Shown in pieces: positions 1 through 9,712 of a stretch of 50,414 nucleotides of DNA. Under the pieces are notes generated by a model. The model did no database searches. It was given only the letters and a program-made list of their open reading frames with translations, and was not told the origin of the DNA. The translations under genes were made by a program, and so were the position numbers. Positions within the stretch are counted from its first letter, which is position 1. Each line of letters begins with the position of its first letter. The DNA is from Paulinella micropora (Eukaryota > Cercozoa > Imbricatea > Euglyphida), in assembly GCA_009731375.1 (NCBI GenBank), contig BJOX01000136.1, forward strand, positions 446,787 through 497,200. Reading direction: 5' to 3'.

Positions 1-31
1 TTTTTTTTTTTTTTTTTTTTTTTTTTTTGTT

Positions 32-68
<37 letters not shown>
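1..68. repeat. poly-T followed by (GT)n
   Basis: A T run passes into a GT dinucleotide tract. Positions 69-526 hold AT-rich sequence in which I see no gene. The short string gacattcaag near 376 and 725 also occurs at the ends of the MITE at 2651-2914. Confidence 0.9.
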
Positions 69-70
<2 letters not shown>

Positions 71-526
71 CTGTACTAGCGCGTATCATTTATATACCAC
101 TTTGTATTAATATGTTTATTTTTTCAAAGTGTATTAATTTTCCTTGTTGAAAGAGGTGTCAGCTTTGTATAGTTCATCTCCAAACATATGTATATATATA
201 AATAAATGCTGATAGAGAAATATAAATATAGATGCATACATATATACTGGCATGCATTACATGTTTGTGTGTGTACCATGGCTATAGAAAAATCGGAATG
301 TTTGCGGAACTGGTATCAGCTACGAAATCTCATAAACCGAGGTATTGCATGTAACTTAATACATAGATATTACTAGTGACATTCAAGTTCTAATTTTACC
401 GTCAGATTTCAAAACAAGCGTCCGCAAAACCAGGAAATTTTCGCTTGCTTTCAAAAGCTTGACGAATAAATTATAATTCGAACGTCCCCGGTCATATAAT
501 ACATTACACATGCCTAAACATCAACA

Positions 527-560
527 CTTCTCATGGTGACGTGCTGAGTTGTATAAACAT
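527..560 (+). repeat. upstream echo of the exon at 616-682
   Basis: The stretch tctcatggtgacgtgctgag and the following ttgtataaac repeat, with small differences, the middle of the exon 90 bp downstream (cctcatggtgacgtgcgtga, then ttgtataagc). It has no clear splice sites of its own and looks like a partial duplication of the exon into the intron. Confidence 0.6.
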
Positions 561-615
561 ACATATATATACAATGTCATGTATGCATACCTACCTACCT
601 TTCTATCTTATGTAG

Positions 616-682
616 GCCACGCCACGCCTCATGGTGACGTGCGTGAGCACTTGTATAAGCAATCTTTGTCCTTGCTCGACCG
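616..682 (+). CDS. internal exon, unrecognised gene 1
   Basis: Bounded by ttatgtag at 614-615 and the donor gtatgt at 683. In phase 1-to-2 it reads through HGDVREHLYKQSLSLLD and joins the next exon in frame through a split Arg codon. The alternative phase 0 is also open but Cys-rich and less protein-like. Upstream exons are outside the window. I do not recognise the family. Confidence 0.5.
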
Positions 683-948
683 GTATGTTGCGAATGTTAT
701 GCACGTTTATGTATGTATTGCTGGGGACATTCAAGTTCTAAAATGAGTTAAATTTGATCTTATTTTTCTAGTGCAATATTTGAGGTGTGACAAACCTGGA
801 AACTGTCATTTGAAAGCCCTTGCTGGGGTCTTATCAGGGATCTCTTCAGCATCATCGTAGTTATTGTATTTTTTAGAAAAATAAAATCAAAGTTTGCTGA
901 CTTAAGAAACTGAACCCTCAGTCATGTTTATGCATGTATGTGTGGTAG

Positions 949-1003
949 CACCGGAAAGTTCTCCTACCAGTCTTGCGGCGATAAAGATATCAGCGGGGAA
1001 AAG
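949..1003 (+). CDS. internal exon, unrecognised gene 1
   Basis: Acceptor gtggtag at 947-948 and donor gtagat at 1004. Phase 2-to-0, reading TGKFSYQSCGDKDISGEK. The phase fits the exons on both sides. Confidence 0.55.
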
Positions 1004-1076
1004 GTAGATGCATATCATGTAATGTATGTGTTTTATTTACCTGTCGTATGTATCGTTCCTTGCCAACCACCCCCCC

Positions 1077-1086
1077 NNNNNNNNNN
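1077..1086. other. assembly gap (10 N) in a poly-C tract
   Basis: Ten Ns flanked by C runs, followed by A-rich and CA-rich sequence. The gap lies in the intron between the exons at 949-1003 and 1302-1367. Confidence 0.99.
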
Positions 1087-1301
1087 CCCCCCAAAAAACA
1101 AAAAAAAAACACACACACACACAACACCCGGGCCGGGGGCGGATGTCGGTATGTTCATGTTTGTGTTGTAGGGGGGCATACGTACATACATGCACACATA
1201 CAATATATTCAAAAACACACTCAAGCACGCGCACATGCACAGACACCTAGACATTCGTACATGCGTGCATGCATACATAACTTTTTGTTTCTATGTATTA
1301 G

Positions 1302-1367
1302 GAGTGCTCGACTCTCGAAGGAGAAGAAGATTTTAAGGTGCTGTTCAGCTCCATTAACAAACGCATG
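1302..1367 (+). CDS. internal exon, unrecognised gene 1
   Basis: Acceptor tgtattag at 1300-1301 and donor gtaggc at 1368. It is 66 nt, phase 0-to-0. It begins ECSTLEGEEDFKVLF and ends SSINKRM, an acidic start followed by an amphipathic segment. No family recognised. Confidence 0.6.
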
Positions 1368-1584
1368 GTAGGCATGATGTGTGTATGTCTGTACGTATGT
1401 AGCTATGGTATGTGTGAATGTTGATGTGAATATATGCATGTGTGTATGAAAATACATGTGCATGTAATCTACGTATTCATGTGTTCATGGTTATGGATAT
1501 GGATATTTATAAGGGTATGTAGATGAAATTGTTTCCGTTCATGAATATGTGTGTGTACTTCTATATCTGTATGCATGTGCACAG

Positions 1585-1628
1585 GTGTACTGGATGGAGT
1601 TTGGAATGGCTTACGAAGAGTTTCAGGG
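1585..1628 (+). CDS. internal exon, unrecognised gene 1
   Basis: Acceptor gcacag at 1583-1584 and donor gtatat at 1629. Phase 0-to-2, reading VYWMEFGMAYEEFQ and then a split Gly codon completed by the last exon. Confidence 0.6.
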
Positions 1629-1873
1629 GTATATATATGATATCTATGTATGTATGTATGTATGCACGTATAAATAGTAGCTGGAGAAAAGAGGGGGCGC
1701 TGTAGGAGTGGTAGTAGTAATCGTAGCATTATGTTTTTGCGACTTGAATATCAGTTTTGCATACATGCAGGTTTGTAAATGTTAACCCCCCCCCCCACAC
1801 ACACACACACACACACACCACCCCACCACACATACACATCCATATTGCTCACTGTGTGCATACATGCGTGTAG

Positions 1874-2012
1874 GCGTATCTGCGGCTCCTACAGTGGAAC
1901 CACTCAGCTGCCCTCGAAGCCCATGCCCGAGTTCGTCTATGGCCAGTGGTGCATCAAATGCAGCGACAGCGGAATCGTCTACGCCTCCGTCAACCGCACA
2001 GGCAGCGTCTAA
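1874..2012 (+). CDS. terminal exon, unrecognised gene 1
   Basis: Acceptor gtgtag at 1872-1873. The phase-2 start completes the Gly codon of the previous exon, then RICGSYSGTTQLPSKPM is followed by PEFVYGQWCIKCSDSGIVY and a TAA stop at 2010-2012. A C-x2-C pair (WCIKC) with an upstream Cys is seen, but no domain can be named. GC content is higher than in the flanks, as in the other exons of the window. Five exons with four agreeing junctions make a real gene end likely. No AATAAA is evident just downstream. Confidence 0.7.
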
Positions 2013-2080
2013 TGTTTGATCGCTGATCCTGTGTGTCCAAATACTACTAATGACATGCAAGTGGCATATTCACCCCAACT

Positions 2081-2362
2081 TTGACCTCATTTTGGTCGCT
2101 CAATATCTATGCGACGAACGTTCTGAGCATGTCGTTTGGGATTTCCAATCTCTTGCTTGAGGTTTCGTCGGATGGCTTCAGCTTTCTCACAGTACCACGA
2201 TTGACGAAGAATGATGTTATCCAAGTTGGAAAATTTTGCCTCTTGAATGTCGTCAGTAACAAGACAGCAACAGTGCTGAAGCCGTTGTTAGACAGCTTGC
2301 TCAGCATACCATTTGCCACCTTGATGCTGTCAAAGTTCGATATTAATAGGATAGTATATTAG
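2081..2362. pseudogene. possible transposon-derived fragment, unassigned
   Basis: Open frames exist on both strands. The minus-strand reading (2319 to 2107) contains NNGFSTVAVLL and WITSFFVNRGTVRKL, which look protein-like, but I cannot match them to a family. It lies in a mobile-element-rich stretch. It could equally be chance. Confidence 0.2.
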
Positions 2363-2500
2363 AACTGATCACACGTCAAAACTTATATCACAGAGGGCCA
2401 CAAGATCGTGGGTCCGGCAGAGCCGAGGTGTAATAGATGTAGTTATAGAGGTGTTTTGGCCCGCAGGGCATGTGTACCTGAAGCAGTGGGGGGGGGGCAA

Positions 2501-2562
2501 CGCCAACCCCGCGCTGCCGACCCCGCCTCGCCGCGCTGTCGCGCAGCGAGGCGGGGTTGGCG
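2501..2562. repeat. GC-rich nested inverted repeat
   Basis: CGCCAACCCCGC at 2501-2512 is the exact reverse complement of 2551-2562. CCCCGCCTCGC at 2521-2531 is the exact reverse complement of 2546-2556. The two stems share part of the right arm and so compete. The surrounding sequence is AT-rich. Confidence 0.85.
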
Positions 2563-2650
2563 TAGGGGGCCCCTTTGCAGTTTATAGCATTTAATTTTAC
2601 ACAAACACTATAGTTTTATTATATTAATAATAACAAAATATCTGTCGATA

Positions 2651-2914
2651 TTACTGACGACATTCAAGAGAAAAAAAAAAACGTTTTTCGATTTTGGTTG
2701 GAATTTTAATTTTGGTTGGAATTTCCATTTTGGTTGGAATTTTTCAGATTAACGGCTATATTCGTCCGCAAAATATCGTAAATTTTCGCGAAATGTTACC
2801 GTTAAATTGGAAAATTTGAATTTTTGACACAAAAATGAAAAACTGACACAAAATTAAAATTCCAACCAAAATCGAAAAACTATTTTTTTTTTTTTTTCTC
2901 TTGAATGTCAGTAA
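2651..2914. mobile_element. MITE with long terminal inverted repeats and TA flanks
   Basis: The left end starts TTACTGACGACATTCAAGAG and the right end finishes CTCTTGAATGTCAGTAA. The arms pair for roughly 65 bp, apart from a 3-base difference near the tips, through A-rich/T-rich runs and a cgattttggttggaatttta segment. Both ends abut TA (2649-2650 and 2915-2916), the target duplication expected of Tc1/mariner-type elements. The left arm adds two more copies of attttggttggaattt. No coding capacity, so it would be mobilised in trans. Confidence 0.75.
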
Positions 2915-3339
2915 TACTTTGACATTTGAAACCGGAAACAGCCTGGAGGCTCCTTTACATTTTATTCAAGTGCCATTTAGTTTTACGCAGACATTACAAC
3001 TTTAATAATGAAGAAAATATTTGCAGCAAGTATTAATAGAGATAAATTAAATCAAAAGTCTAAAAAAACTAAATGCAAATGATAGAGTTAATAATTAATA
3101 TTTTCTGTTAGTAAGACGTGTATTAATTATAATCATAGTATATATAATTGAAGTTCAATCAGTGTCGCTGTTAGTGTTCAAGGTATATGTTAATAACAAA
3201 TTATTAATATTTCTACTAAGTTGGCTACTCTGCTTGCGTTGTCGCTTGCCAGCAAGATCCTCATGCGCTGGCGGTGGATCTCCTATACATACCCGAGGCT
3301 TCACTTTCTTTACTCCTCTTCTCCTTCTCCGCTTCCTTC

Positions 3340-3471
3340 CCAGAAAGAGAGAGAGACTCCGAGAGAGAGAGAGCCTCGGAGAGAGAGAGAGAAAGTGAGT
3401 GAGTGCCATCGGAGTGAGAGAGAGAGAGAGAGAGAGAGAGTGTGTGAGTGTGTCACCAGTCACGGTGTGAG

Positions 3472-3552
<81 letters not shown>

Positions 3553-3845
3553 NNNNNNNNNNNNNNNNNNNNNNNNNNNNNNNNNNNNNNNNNNNNNNNN
3601 NNNNNNNNNNNNNNNNNNNNNNNNNNNNNNNNNNNNNNNNNNNNNNNNNNNNNNNNNNNNNNNNNNNNNNNNNNNNNNNNNNNNNNNNNNNNNNNNNNNN
3701 NNNNNNNNNNNNNNNNNNNNNNNNNNNNNNNNNNNNNNNNNNNNNNNNNNNNNNNNNNNNNNNNNNNNNNNNNNNNNNNNNNNNNNNNNNNNNNNNNNNN
3801 NNNNNNNNNNNNNNNNNNNNNNNNNNNNNNNNNNNNNNNNNNNNN

Positions 3846-3891
<46 letters not shown>

Positions 3892-3892
3892 C

Positions 3893-3929
<37 letters not shown>

Positions 3930-3936
3930 GATAGCC

Positions 3937-3968
<32 letters not shown>

Positions 3969-3971
3969 CCT

Positions 3972-4005
<34 letters not shown>

Positions 4006-4040
4006 GAGAGAGCCTCGGAGAGAGAGAGAGAGAGCGCGAG
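3340..4040. repeat. (GA)n microsatellite block containing a 293-N gap
   Basis: GA dinucleotides with occasional interruptions (gcctcgg, gcctga). Ns run from 3553 to 3845. Arg-Glu or Ser-Leu open frames across it are repeat translations. Positions 2915-3339 are AT-rich with no visible gene. Confidence 0.95.
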
Positions 4041-4789
4041 CGAGATATGCCGGCCCACCCCGGGGCCGGGGTAAATAATGGCATTACTCTATGTTCCGGT
4101 CTGTCGGTTTACCTTGGCTTGGAGAGTACCGTGACGGTCCTCAGAGTCCCTTCTACGTTAGGTGTTCCTCATTCTACAAGCCTCATCTATGAAGTGATTT
4201 GGTAAACTAGGAACAACACTTGAACATCCCAAAACAGGTTTGGACCGTCACTTCGAAACCTAAAATTTAAACATGGAAAATCCGGGAAAGATCATTTATG
4301 CATAAAAGCGCACATTGAGAAAAGCCAAAAAGAGACTTTGACCGGATTAGCAAACAACCTTCCGGATCGGAAATGCTCCGGAAGCAGTTTCTGAAACAAA
4401 AACTAGTAAAAAAATTGTCCGAAAAGCTCACTGTTTAATCAAAATCAACGGTAATCACTTTTATGCATAAAAGCAAAAAGTGTTGAAAAACACTGACATT
4501 TTTCACCACTTACTCCTTGACCTGCGATGCAGCTGCAATCTTTTGAAAAGTGTGCCAATTCATGTTGCATGTTTCGTTGCAAAAAAAACCTTCGCAGTGG
4601 TAACCATCGTTGACGGCACAACCACAGAGTGCCTCATTGTAGCAACCAGGGCTGTTTGTTCGATGCATCACCGGACGAAGACGACGAAGCGGATGGTTCG
4701 TGAAGAAGATGATTGTCCATCTCACAGTGCACGACACCTCCAAGCTGGAGGTCAACCTCACCTTTGCTCCAAAGACACAGCGCTATATG

Positions 4790-5950
4790 ACCCAACGGAA
4801 CTGATCAGGCATGTCGCTTGTGGGCGATTGCGGCGGAGGAACACGTCGTGCGGAAGCAGCGGGAGGCTGACATGCGGCGTAAGGATGCCAGGGGGCAGCA
4901 GAACTTCGACACGTTGAGTTCAACGTGGGGGACACAGTCTTATTATATGTCCCGAGCATCACGGTGGGGATGTCGGTGAAGTTATACGAGAAATGGCAGG
5001 GGCCATATCAGGTGGTACAACAGACGGCGGCATACAATTACAAAATTCGTCATCAGCGGACGAGTAAGGAACAGACTGTGCATGTACGGCGGTTGGTCAA
5101 GTTCTCACCGTTCTTATTGGATTATGAGACGGACGCGCAGGCACTGGCGCGCACGGCGAACGACTGGGGCAACCCGACACCTTTGCTTACTCGTTCGCAG
5201 CGGGCGGAGGAGATTGCGAGGTTGAAGGACCAGCTCTCGTATAAGCCGGAGGAGGAGGAGAAACAGAGGTTGCGGGATGCAATTACGGAATTGGAAACAG
5301 GCTCTCATGAAAGAGCGTCAAGAAGACAACGGCAAGGGGAAAATGACGAGGACAACAGGCTCTTCCGAGACCACCACCAGAAGGTCAGGATGGGAGCGGA
5401 CGGCGGCCACGGTCGGAGAAGTGGGTGGAAGACCCGGCCAAAATCGATAAGATTCACTGGCGGGTCGGCAAGTTTTACTTGATGAGGCTGGCGGCCAAGG
5501 ACGTCGCGGACGCCTCACACTATGGACGATTTTTACGTCATGCGGATACTGAAGGTGGGAGGCCGTACAAGGTCCAAAGCAGCAGCTGGTATTGCTCCGA
5601 TAATGCAGTTCTGGAGGAGTGGTGATGAGACGAATTCGGAGAAAGGCCGGCGGTTTAACCCAGTTTTTCTGAAGAACTGGCGACAAAAGCGGGAAACATG
5701 GGATCTGAGCATCCAGTTGGTTGATAAGAACCACACACCTTATACGGTACAGTCGAGACCTAGGATGGTCCTGGATATGCCTTTTGACCTCACAGAGGAT
5801 TGGCGCATTCCCACCATCATCTGGGATGAGGTGGAGGAGGAAGGCCTGCCCTTCGAGATTATCGGGGCACCACATGCAAAGGTGGGATCGAGGGGGAAGA
5901 AACGTCCCTCGGGGCCGGAAAGGAAGACACGGGCGGGAAGAAGATGAGAA
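4790..5950 (+). pseudogene. decayed LTR-retroelement pol end (integrase C-terminal domain) and downstream remnant
   Basis: From 4916 the reading FNVGDTVLLYVPSITVG, then KLYEKWQGPYQVVQQ, NYKIR and VHVRRLVKF is the small C-terminal domain typical of Ty3/gypsy and BEL-type integrases. Just upstream, in another frame, is a basic helix-like stretch (AEEHVVRKQREADMRRKDAR) of the kind that precedes this domain, so at least one frameshift separates them. Downstream, to about 5946, two overlapping frames (WVEDPAKIDKIHW and WRQKRETWDLSIQLVDKN) suggest a further broken frame. No protease, reverse transcriptase or LTR is identifiable. Positions 4040-4790 hold only degraded frames. Confidence 0.6.
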
Positions 5951-5951
5951 A

Positions 5952-5965
5952 GAGAGTGATGAGAA

Positions 5966-6010
<45 letters not shown>

Positions 6011-6045
6011 GCGAAAAAACGAAAGAGAGAGAGAAGGCGATGACC
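5952..6045. repeat. (GA)n tract
   Basis: Interrupted GA repeat directly after the retroelement remnant. Positions 6046-6330 show no gene. Confidence 0.9.
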
Positions 6046-6332
6046 GGGACCGGGGTGGCACGCCCGGGGAAAACGGCTGATGATACCCACGGATCAATTG
6101 ATCCATATGTGTATGGTATACACTAGTAAAGCGCAGGGGCGCGAGGGTATGGACATTATTTTCGGGATCGGACGTGGTTAATTTGGCCTCGGAACTTTGG
6201 GCTACGTCCAGTACGTCCAGTAATCAAGATGCTAATCGTGTACTTTCATGTGCTGCTTATAAACGACAAATGAAAAATACACAACAGCAATATCTACCTA
6301 TCGAAATTGTTTCCTATTGGCCTACTTGACAT

Positions 6333-6480
6333 GCCGCGCGGTGCGCGATGATGTAATTTTATTCCGCGCGGGGCGCGACGATACTTTTCTTTCCGCGTAA
6401 GGACGCGATGATATACATTTATTCCGCGAAGGGTCGCGATGTGTATTACATATTCCGCTCGGGGACGCGATGACAGGCTT
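6333..6480. repeat. five ~31-bp GC-core repeats
   Basis: Five successive units of the form attCCGCGcgGGGCGCGAtgat plus an AT-rich spacer, spaced about 30 bp. The GC cores are partly self-complementary (CCGCG...CGCG). Units differ by a few substitutions. They could be an LTR enhancer array of the retroelement upstream, but that is only a guess. Positions 6481-6930 show no gene. Confidence 0.7.
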
Positions 6481-6930
6481 ACGAGCTTTAATGGATAATA
6501 TAATAACCCGCCAGGGGGCGAGGTCATCGACGTAGCAGGACTGATCACCCTCACGTTCACTTATATATCCACCCTCAGCCTGCGGTGGCACTATAAGGGT
6601 AAGCGTACGGAGTACGAACATGAAATGGACGGCATGAGAGAATGAGAGATGAGAAGAGAGATGAAGAATGATCGAGAGAGGAGAACGGGAGGGGGTAATA
6701 CAAATATATCCACATCTACCGCTGAGGGCAACGGGCCCATAAAGCAATCACAGCCACGATACACTCGGAATATACAACTCACGGAATTTATTTTTATTTT
6801 CGTTGTATTAGCTCAGTAAAGCCGAAAAAGACAACTGCAACAGAGCAGGAATGAAATTAGGTCGAATCCAGATAAACGATACTGAAAAAAGGGTACTTTT
6901 TACCGGCTATCCGGGGGGTGATGCCCTACA

Positions 6931-6963
6931 GTGTGTGTGTGTGTGTACACACACACACACACA

Positions 6964-7010
<47 letters not shown>

Positions 7011-7148
7011 GTGTGTGTATGTGTGTGTGTGTGTGTTTGTACATATACATGTACACATGTGTGTGTACATGTAGAGAGAGAGAGAGAGAGAGAGAGATAT
7101 CGATGTGTGTGTGTTTGTACATATATATGTACACATGTGTGTGTACAT

Positions 7149-7210
<62 letters not shown>

Positions 7211-7226
7211 GAGAGAGAGCGAGAGC

Positions 7227-7270
<44 letters not shown>
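6931..7270. repeat. (GT)n/(AC)n and (GA)n block with an internal duplication
   Basis: CA and GT tracts are followed by two copies of a unit running from tgtgtgtttgtacatatacat to gtacatgtagagagag (about 7028-7095 and 7105-7165), and then a long GA tract. Confidence 0.9.
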
Positions 7271-7272
<2 letters not shown>

Positions 7273-7540
7273 ACACTTTACAATAACATATATCCATAAC
7301 ATAGCATAATAATATATATCACCGCGCAATATATCTAAGCAAAAATATTAATTTTAATAACTATAATACAATATTAATACTGAGCAGCTGAATACTAATT
7401 TAATATTCTGAATATCTTCCTTAATATGCTCAACTGAATAACTAGGTTTCCACCTTTGATAAAGGTATAACTTACTAGCTATACTTTTCACGTGGACGTT
7501 CCCTGAGTCCGATTGTAAAATTGTTCTCTCAATAAAAGCG
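7271..7540 (+). repeat. dispersed ~270-bp repeat, copy A
   Basis: It matches copies at about 8319-8602 and 12966-13236 nearly end to end. All end ttttcacgtggacgttccct, gag, a ccgattgtaaaattgttctc segment and caataaaagc, then (GAA)n. The AATAAA followed by a simple-repeat tail suggests the 3' end of a retroposon or an LTR. Function unknown. Confidence 0.7.
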
Positions 7541-7583
7541 AAGAAGAAGAAGAAGAAGAAGAAGAAGAAGAAGAAGAAGAAGA

Positions 7584-7650
<67 letters not shown>

Positions 7651-7969
7651 ACGTTCCCTGAGTTCACGATCAACTATAAAAATTATTCTCTCAAGAAAAG
7701 CGAAGAAGAAGAAGAAGAAGAAGAAGAAGAAGAAGAAGAAGAAGAAGAAGAAGAAGAAGAAGAAGAAGAAGAAGAAGAAGAAGAAGAGAGAGAGAGAGAG
7801 ACTTACTAGATATACTTTTCACGTGGACGTTCCCTGAGTCCAATTGTAAAATTGTTCTCTTAATAAAAACGAAGAAGAAGAAGAAGAAGAAGAAGAAGAA
7901 GAAGAAGAAGAAGAAGAAGAAGAAGAAGAAGAAGAACAAGAAGAAGAAGGAGAGAGAGAGAGACAGAGT

Positions 7970-8033
<64 letters not shown>

Positions 8034-8162
8034 TCTTAGATAAAGGTATAACTTACTAGATATACCTTTCACGTGGACGTTCCCTGAGTCCGATTGTAAA
8101 ATTGCTCTCTCAATATAAACGAAGAAGAAGAAGAAGAAGAAGAAGAAGAAGAAGAAGAAGAA

Positions 8163-8209
<47 letters not shown>

Positions 8210-8300
8210 AGAAGAAGAAGAAGAAGAAGAAGAAGGAGAGAGAGAGAAAGAAAGAGAGAGAGAGAGAGAAAGAAGAAAGAGAGAGAGAGGGGGGGGGGGG
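7541..8300. repeat. (GAA)n/(GA)n block with three partial copies of the 270-bp repeat end
   Basis: GAA and GA tracts alternate with the last 60-90 bp of the dispersed repeat at about 7645-7702, 7801-7871 and 8036-8123. Each copy is followed again by GAA, as if the repeat end and its tail were duplicated together. Confidence 0.8.
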
Positions 8301-8318
8301 GGCCACACATACGTTATA

Positions 8319-8602
8319 CGACTACGTATACAGCTTTACAATTACATATGTTCATAACATAACATAATAATATATATCACCGCGCAATATATCTAAGCAA
8401 AAATATTAATTTTAATAACTATAATACAATATTAATACTGAGCCGCTGAATACTAATTTTAATACTAATATCTTCCTTAATACACTCAACTGAATAACTA
8501 GGTTTCCACCACTTTTGATAAAGGTATAACTTACTAGCTATACTTTTCACGTGGACGTTCCCTGAGTCCAATTGTAAAAAAATTGTTCTCTCAATAAAAG
8601 CG
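8319..8602 (+). repeat. dispersed ~270-bp repeat, copy B
   Basis: Near-full copy, followed by (GAA)n. It lies 5' of the LINE at 8996; copy C lies 3' of the same LINE. Confidence 0.7.
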
Positions 8603-8630
8603 AAGAAGAAGAAGAAGAAGAAGAAGAAGA

Positions 8631-8676
<46 letters not shown>

Positions 8677-8722
8677 CTATCGTCCGAGTCGGGAGATTCT
8701 GACTCGGCCTCACTGCTAAAAC

Positions 8723-8791
<69 letters not shown>

Positions 8792-8793
8792 CG

Positions 8794-8829
<36 letters not shown>

Positions 8830-8863
8830 TAATCAAAAAGGGAAGAGGAGTTGAATGTATGTA

Positions 8864-8898
<35 letters not shown>

Positions 8899-8905
8899 TA
8901 TCATC
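8603..8905. repeat. (GAA)n, (GA)n and (TCA)n tracts
   Basis: Simple repeats with a short unique insert around 8672-8727. The TCA tract ends about 8905, just before the LINE region. Confidence 0.9.
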
Positions 8906-8995
8906 ATTGTCGTCATGAAAAAACCTAGCCACGCCTCAGATAAAATATGATATTATCATGATTGTAGACATACATACATACAAGTACGTAAGGAA

Positions 8996-9712
8996 ATGCA
9001 GGAACGCCACGCAAAAACACAACCACCTGCTATGTATAGTCAATGTGCAACTAACGCAACCCAGTCACTCAAAAACATACATGCCAACGCAAACACCAAC
9101 ACACACAACTACCCACTAGAACGCAAACAGACAGAGAACCAAAAACAAAACCAACGAGACCCAACATGTGAGCTTAGCATCTCAGGCATACCATACCACA
9201 AAGAAAACACACTAAACATAGTGAAAGCCATGATGGATGCAAAAAACATTCCATACCAAGAGGGAGATATCACGAAATGCTTCAGAGCAAAGAGCACAAA
9301 ACCCATGCGAGAGGAACCCAAACAACCACCAGCTATCATAGTGCGCTTTAGCTCAAACAACCTCAAAACGCACTTCAAAAAGCACGACCCACTCCAGCCC
9401 CTCACCCACGACACAGTAAACTGGAAAGACACACATCTTGCAAACAAAACATTCAAAATATTTATCAATGAAAGCCTCCCACCAAACACACTCATGCTTC
9501 TGAAACAGGCGATCAAGCTCAAGAAGGAACTAGTTGAGGCTACTGGCACAACCATCTACGTGTGGACAAGAGACGGGGAAGTTTTCTTCAAGGACCAGAC
9601 AAGGGAGCACAGGTTGATAATCAAAACAGAAGAAGACATAAGCATAATCAAAGACCTCTACATGCTCCGCAAACCAAACACACAGCACAGCAAAATCCCC
9701 ACAAACACCTAA
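8996..9712 (+). CDS. LINE ORF1 protein, Baculo_FP-like
   Basis: The 238-residue product has a polar Asn/Gln-rich start and then a domain resembling the FP-type ORF1 proteins of CR1 and jockey elements: LSISGIPYHKENTLNIVK, PAIIVRFSSNNLK, IFINESLPPNTLMLLKQA and IYVWTRDGEVFFKD. In these families ORF1 binds element RNA and chaperones nucleic acid; that role is inferred from the family. The TAA stop at 9710-9712 is followed at once, in the same frame, by the ATG of ORF2, so translation of ORF2 could rely on re-initiation or stop read-through. Confidence 0.75.
   Translation: MQERHAKTQPPAMYSQCATNATQSLKNIHANANTNTHNYPLERKQTENQKQNQRDPTCELSISGIPYHKENTLNIVKAMMDAKNIPYQEGDITKCFRAKSTKPMREEPKQPPAIIVRFSSNNLKTHFKKHDPLQPLTHDTVNWKDTHLANKTFKIFINESLPPNTLMLLKQAIKLKKELVEATGTTIYVWTRDGEVFFKDQTREHRLIIKTEEDISIIKDLYMLRKPNTQHSKIPTNT

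Noticed and set aside
3155-4084. 309-residue minus-strand Ser-Leu frame
   Set aside because: It runs through the GA repeat and a 293-N gap.
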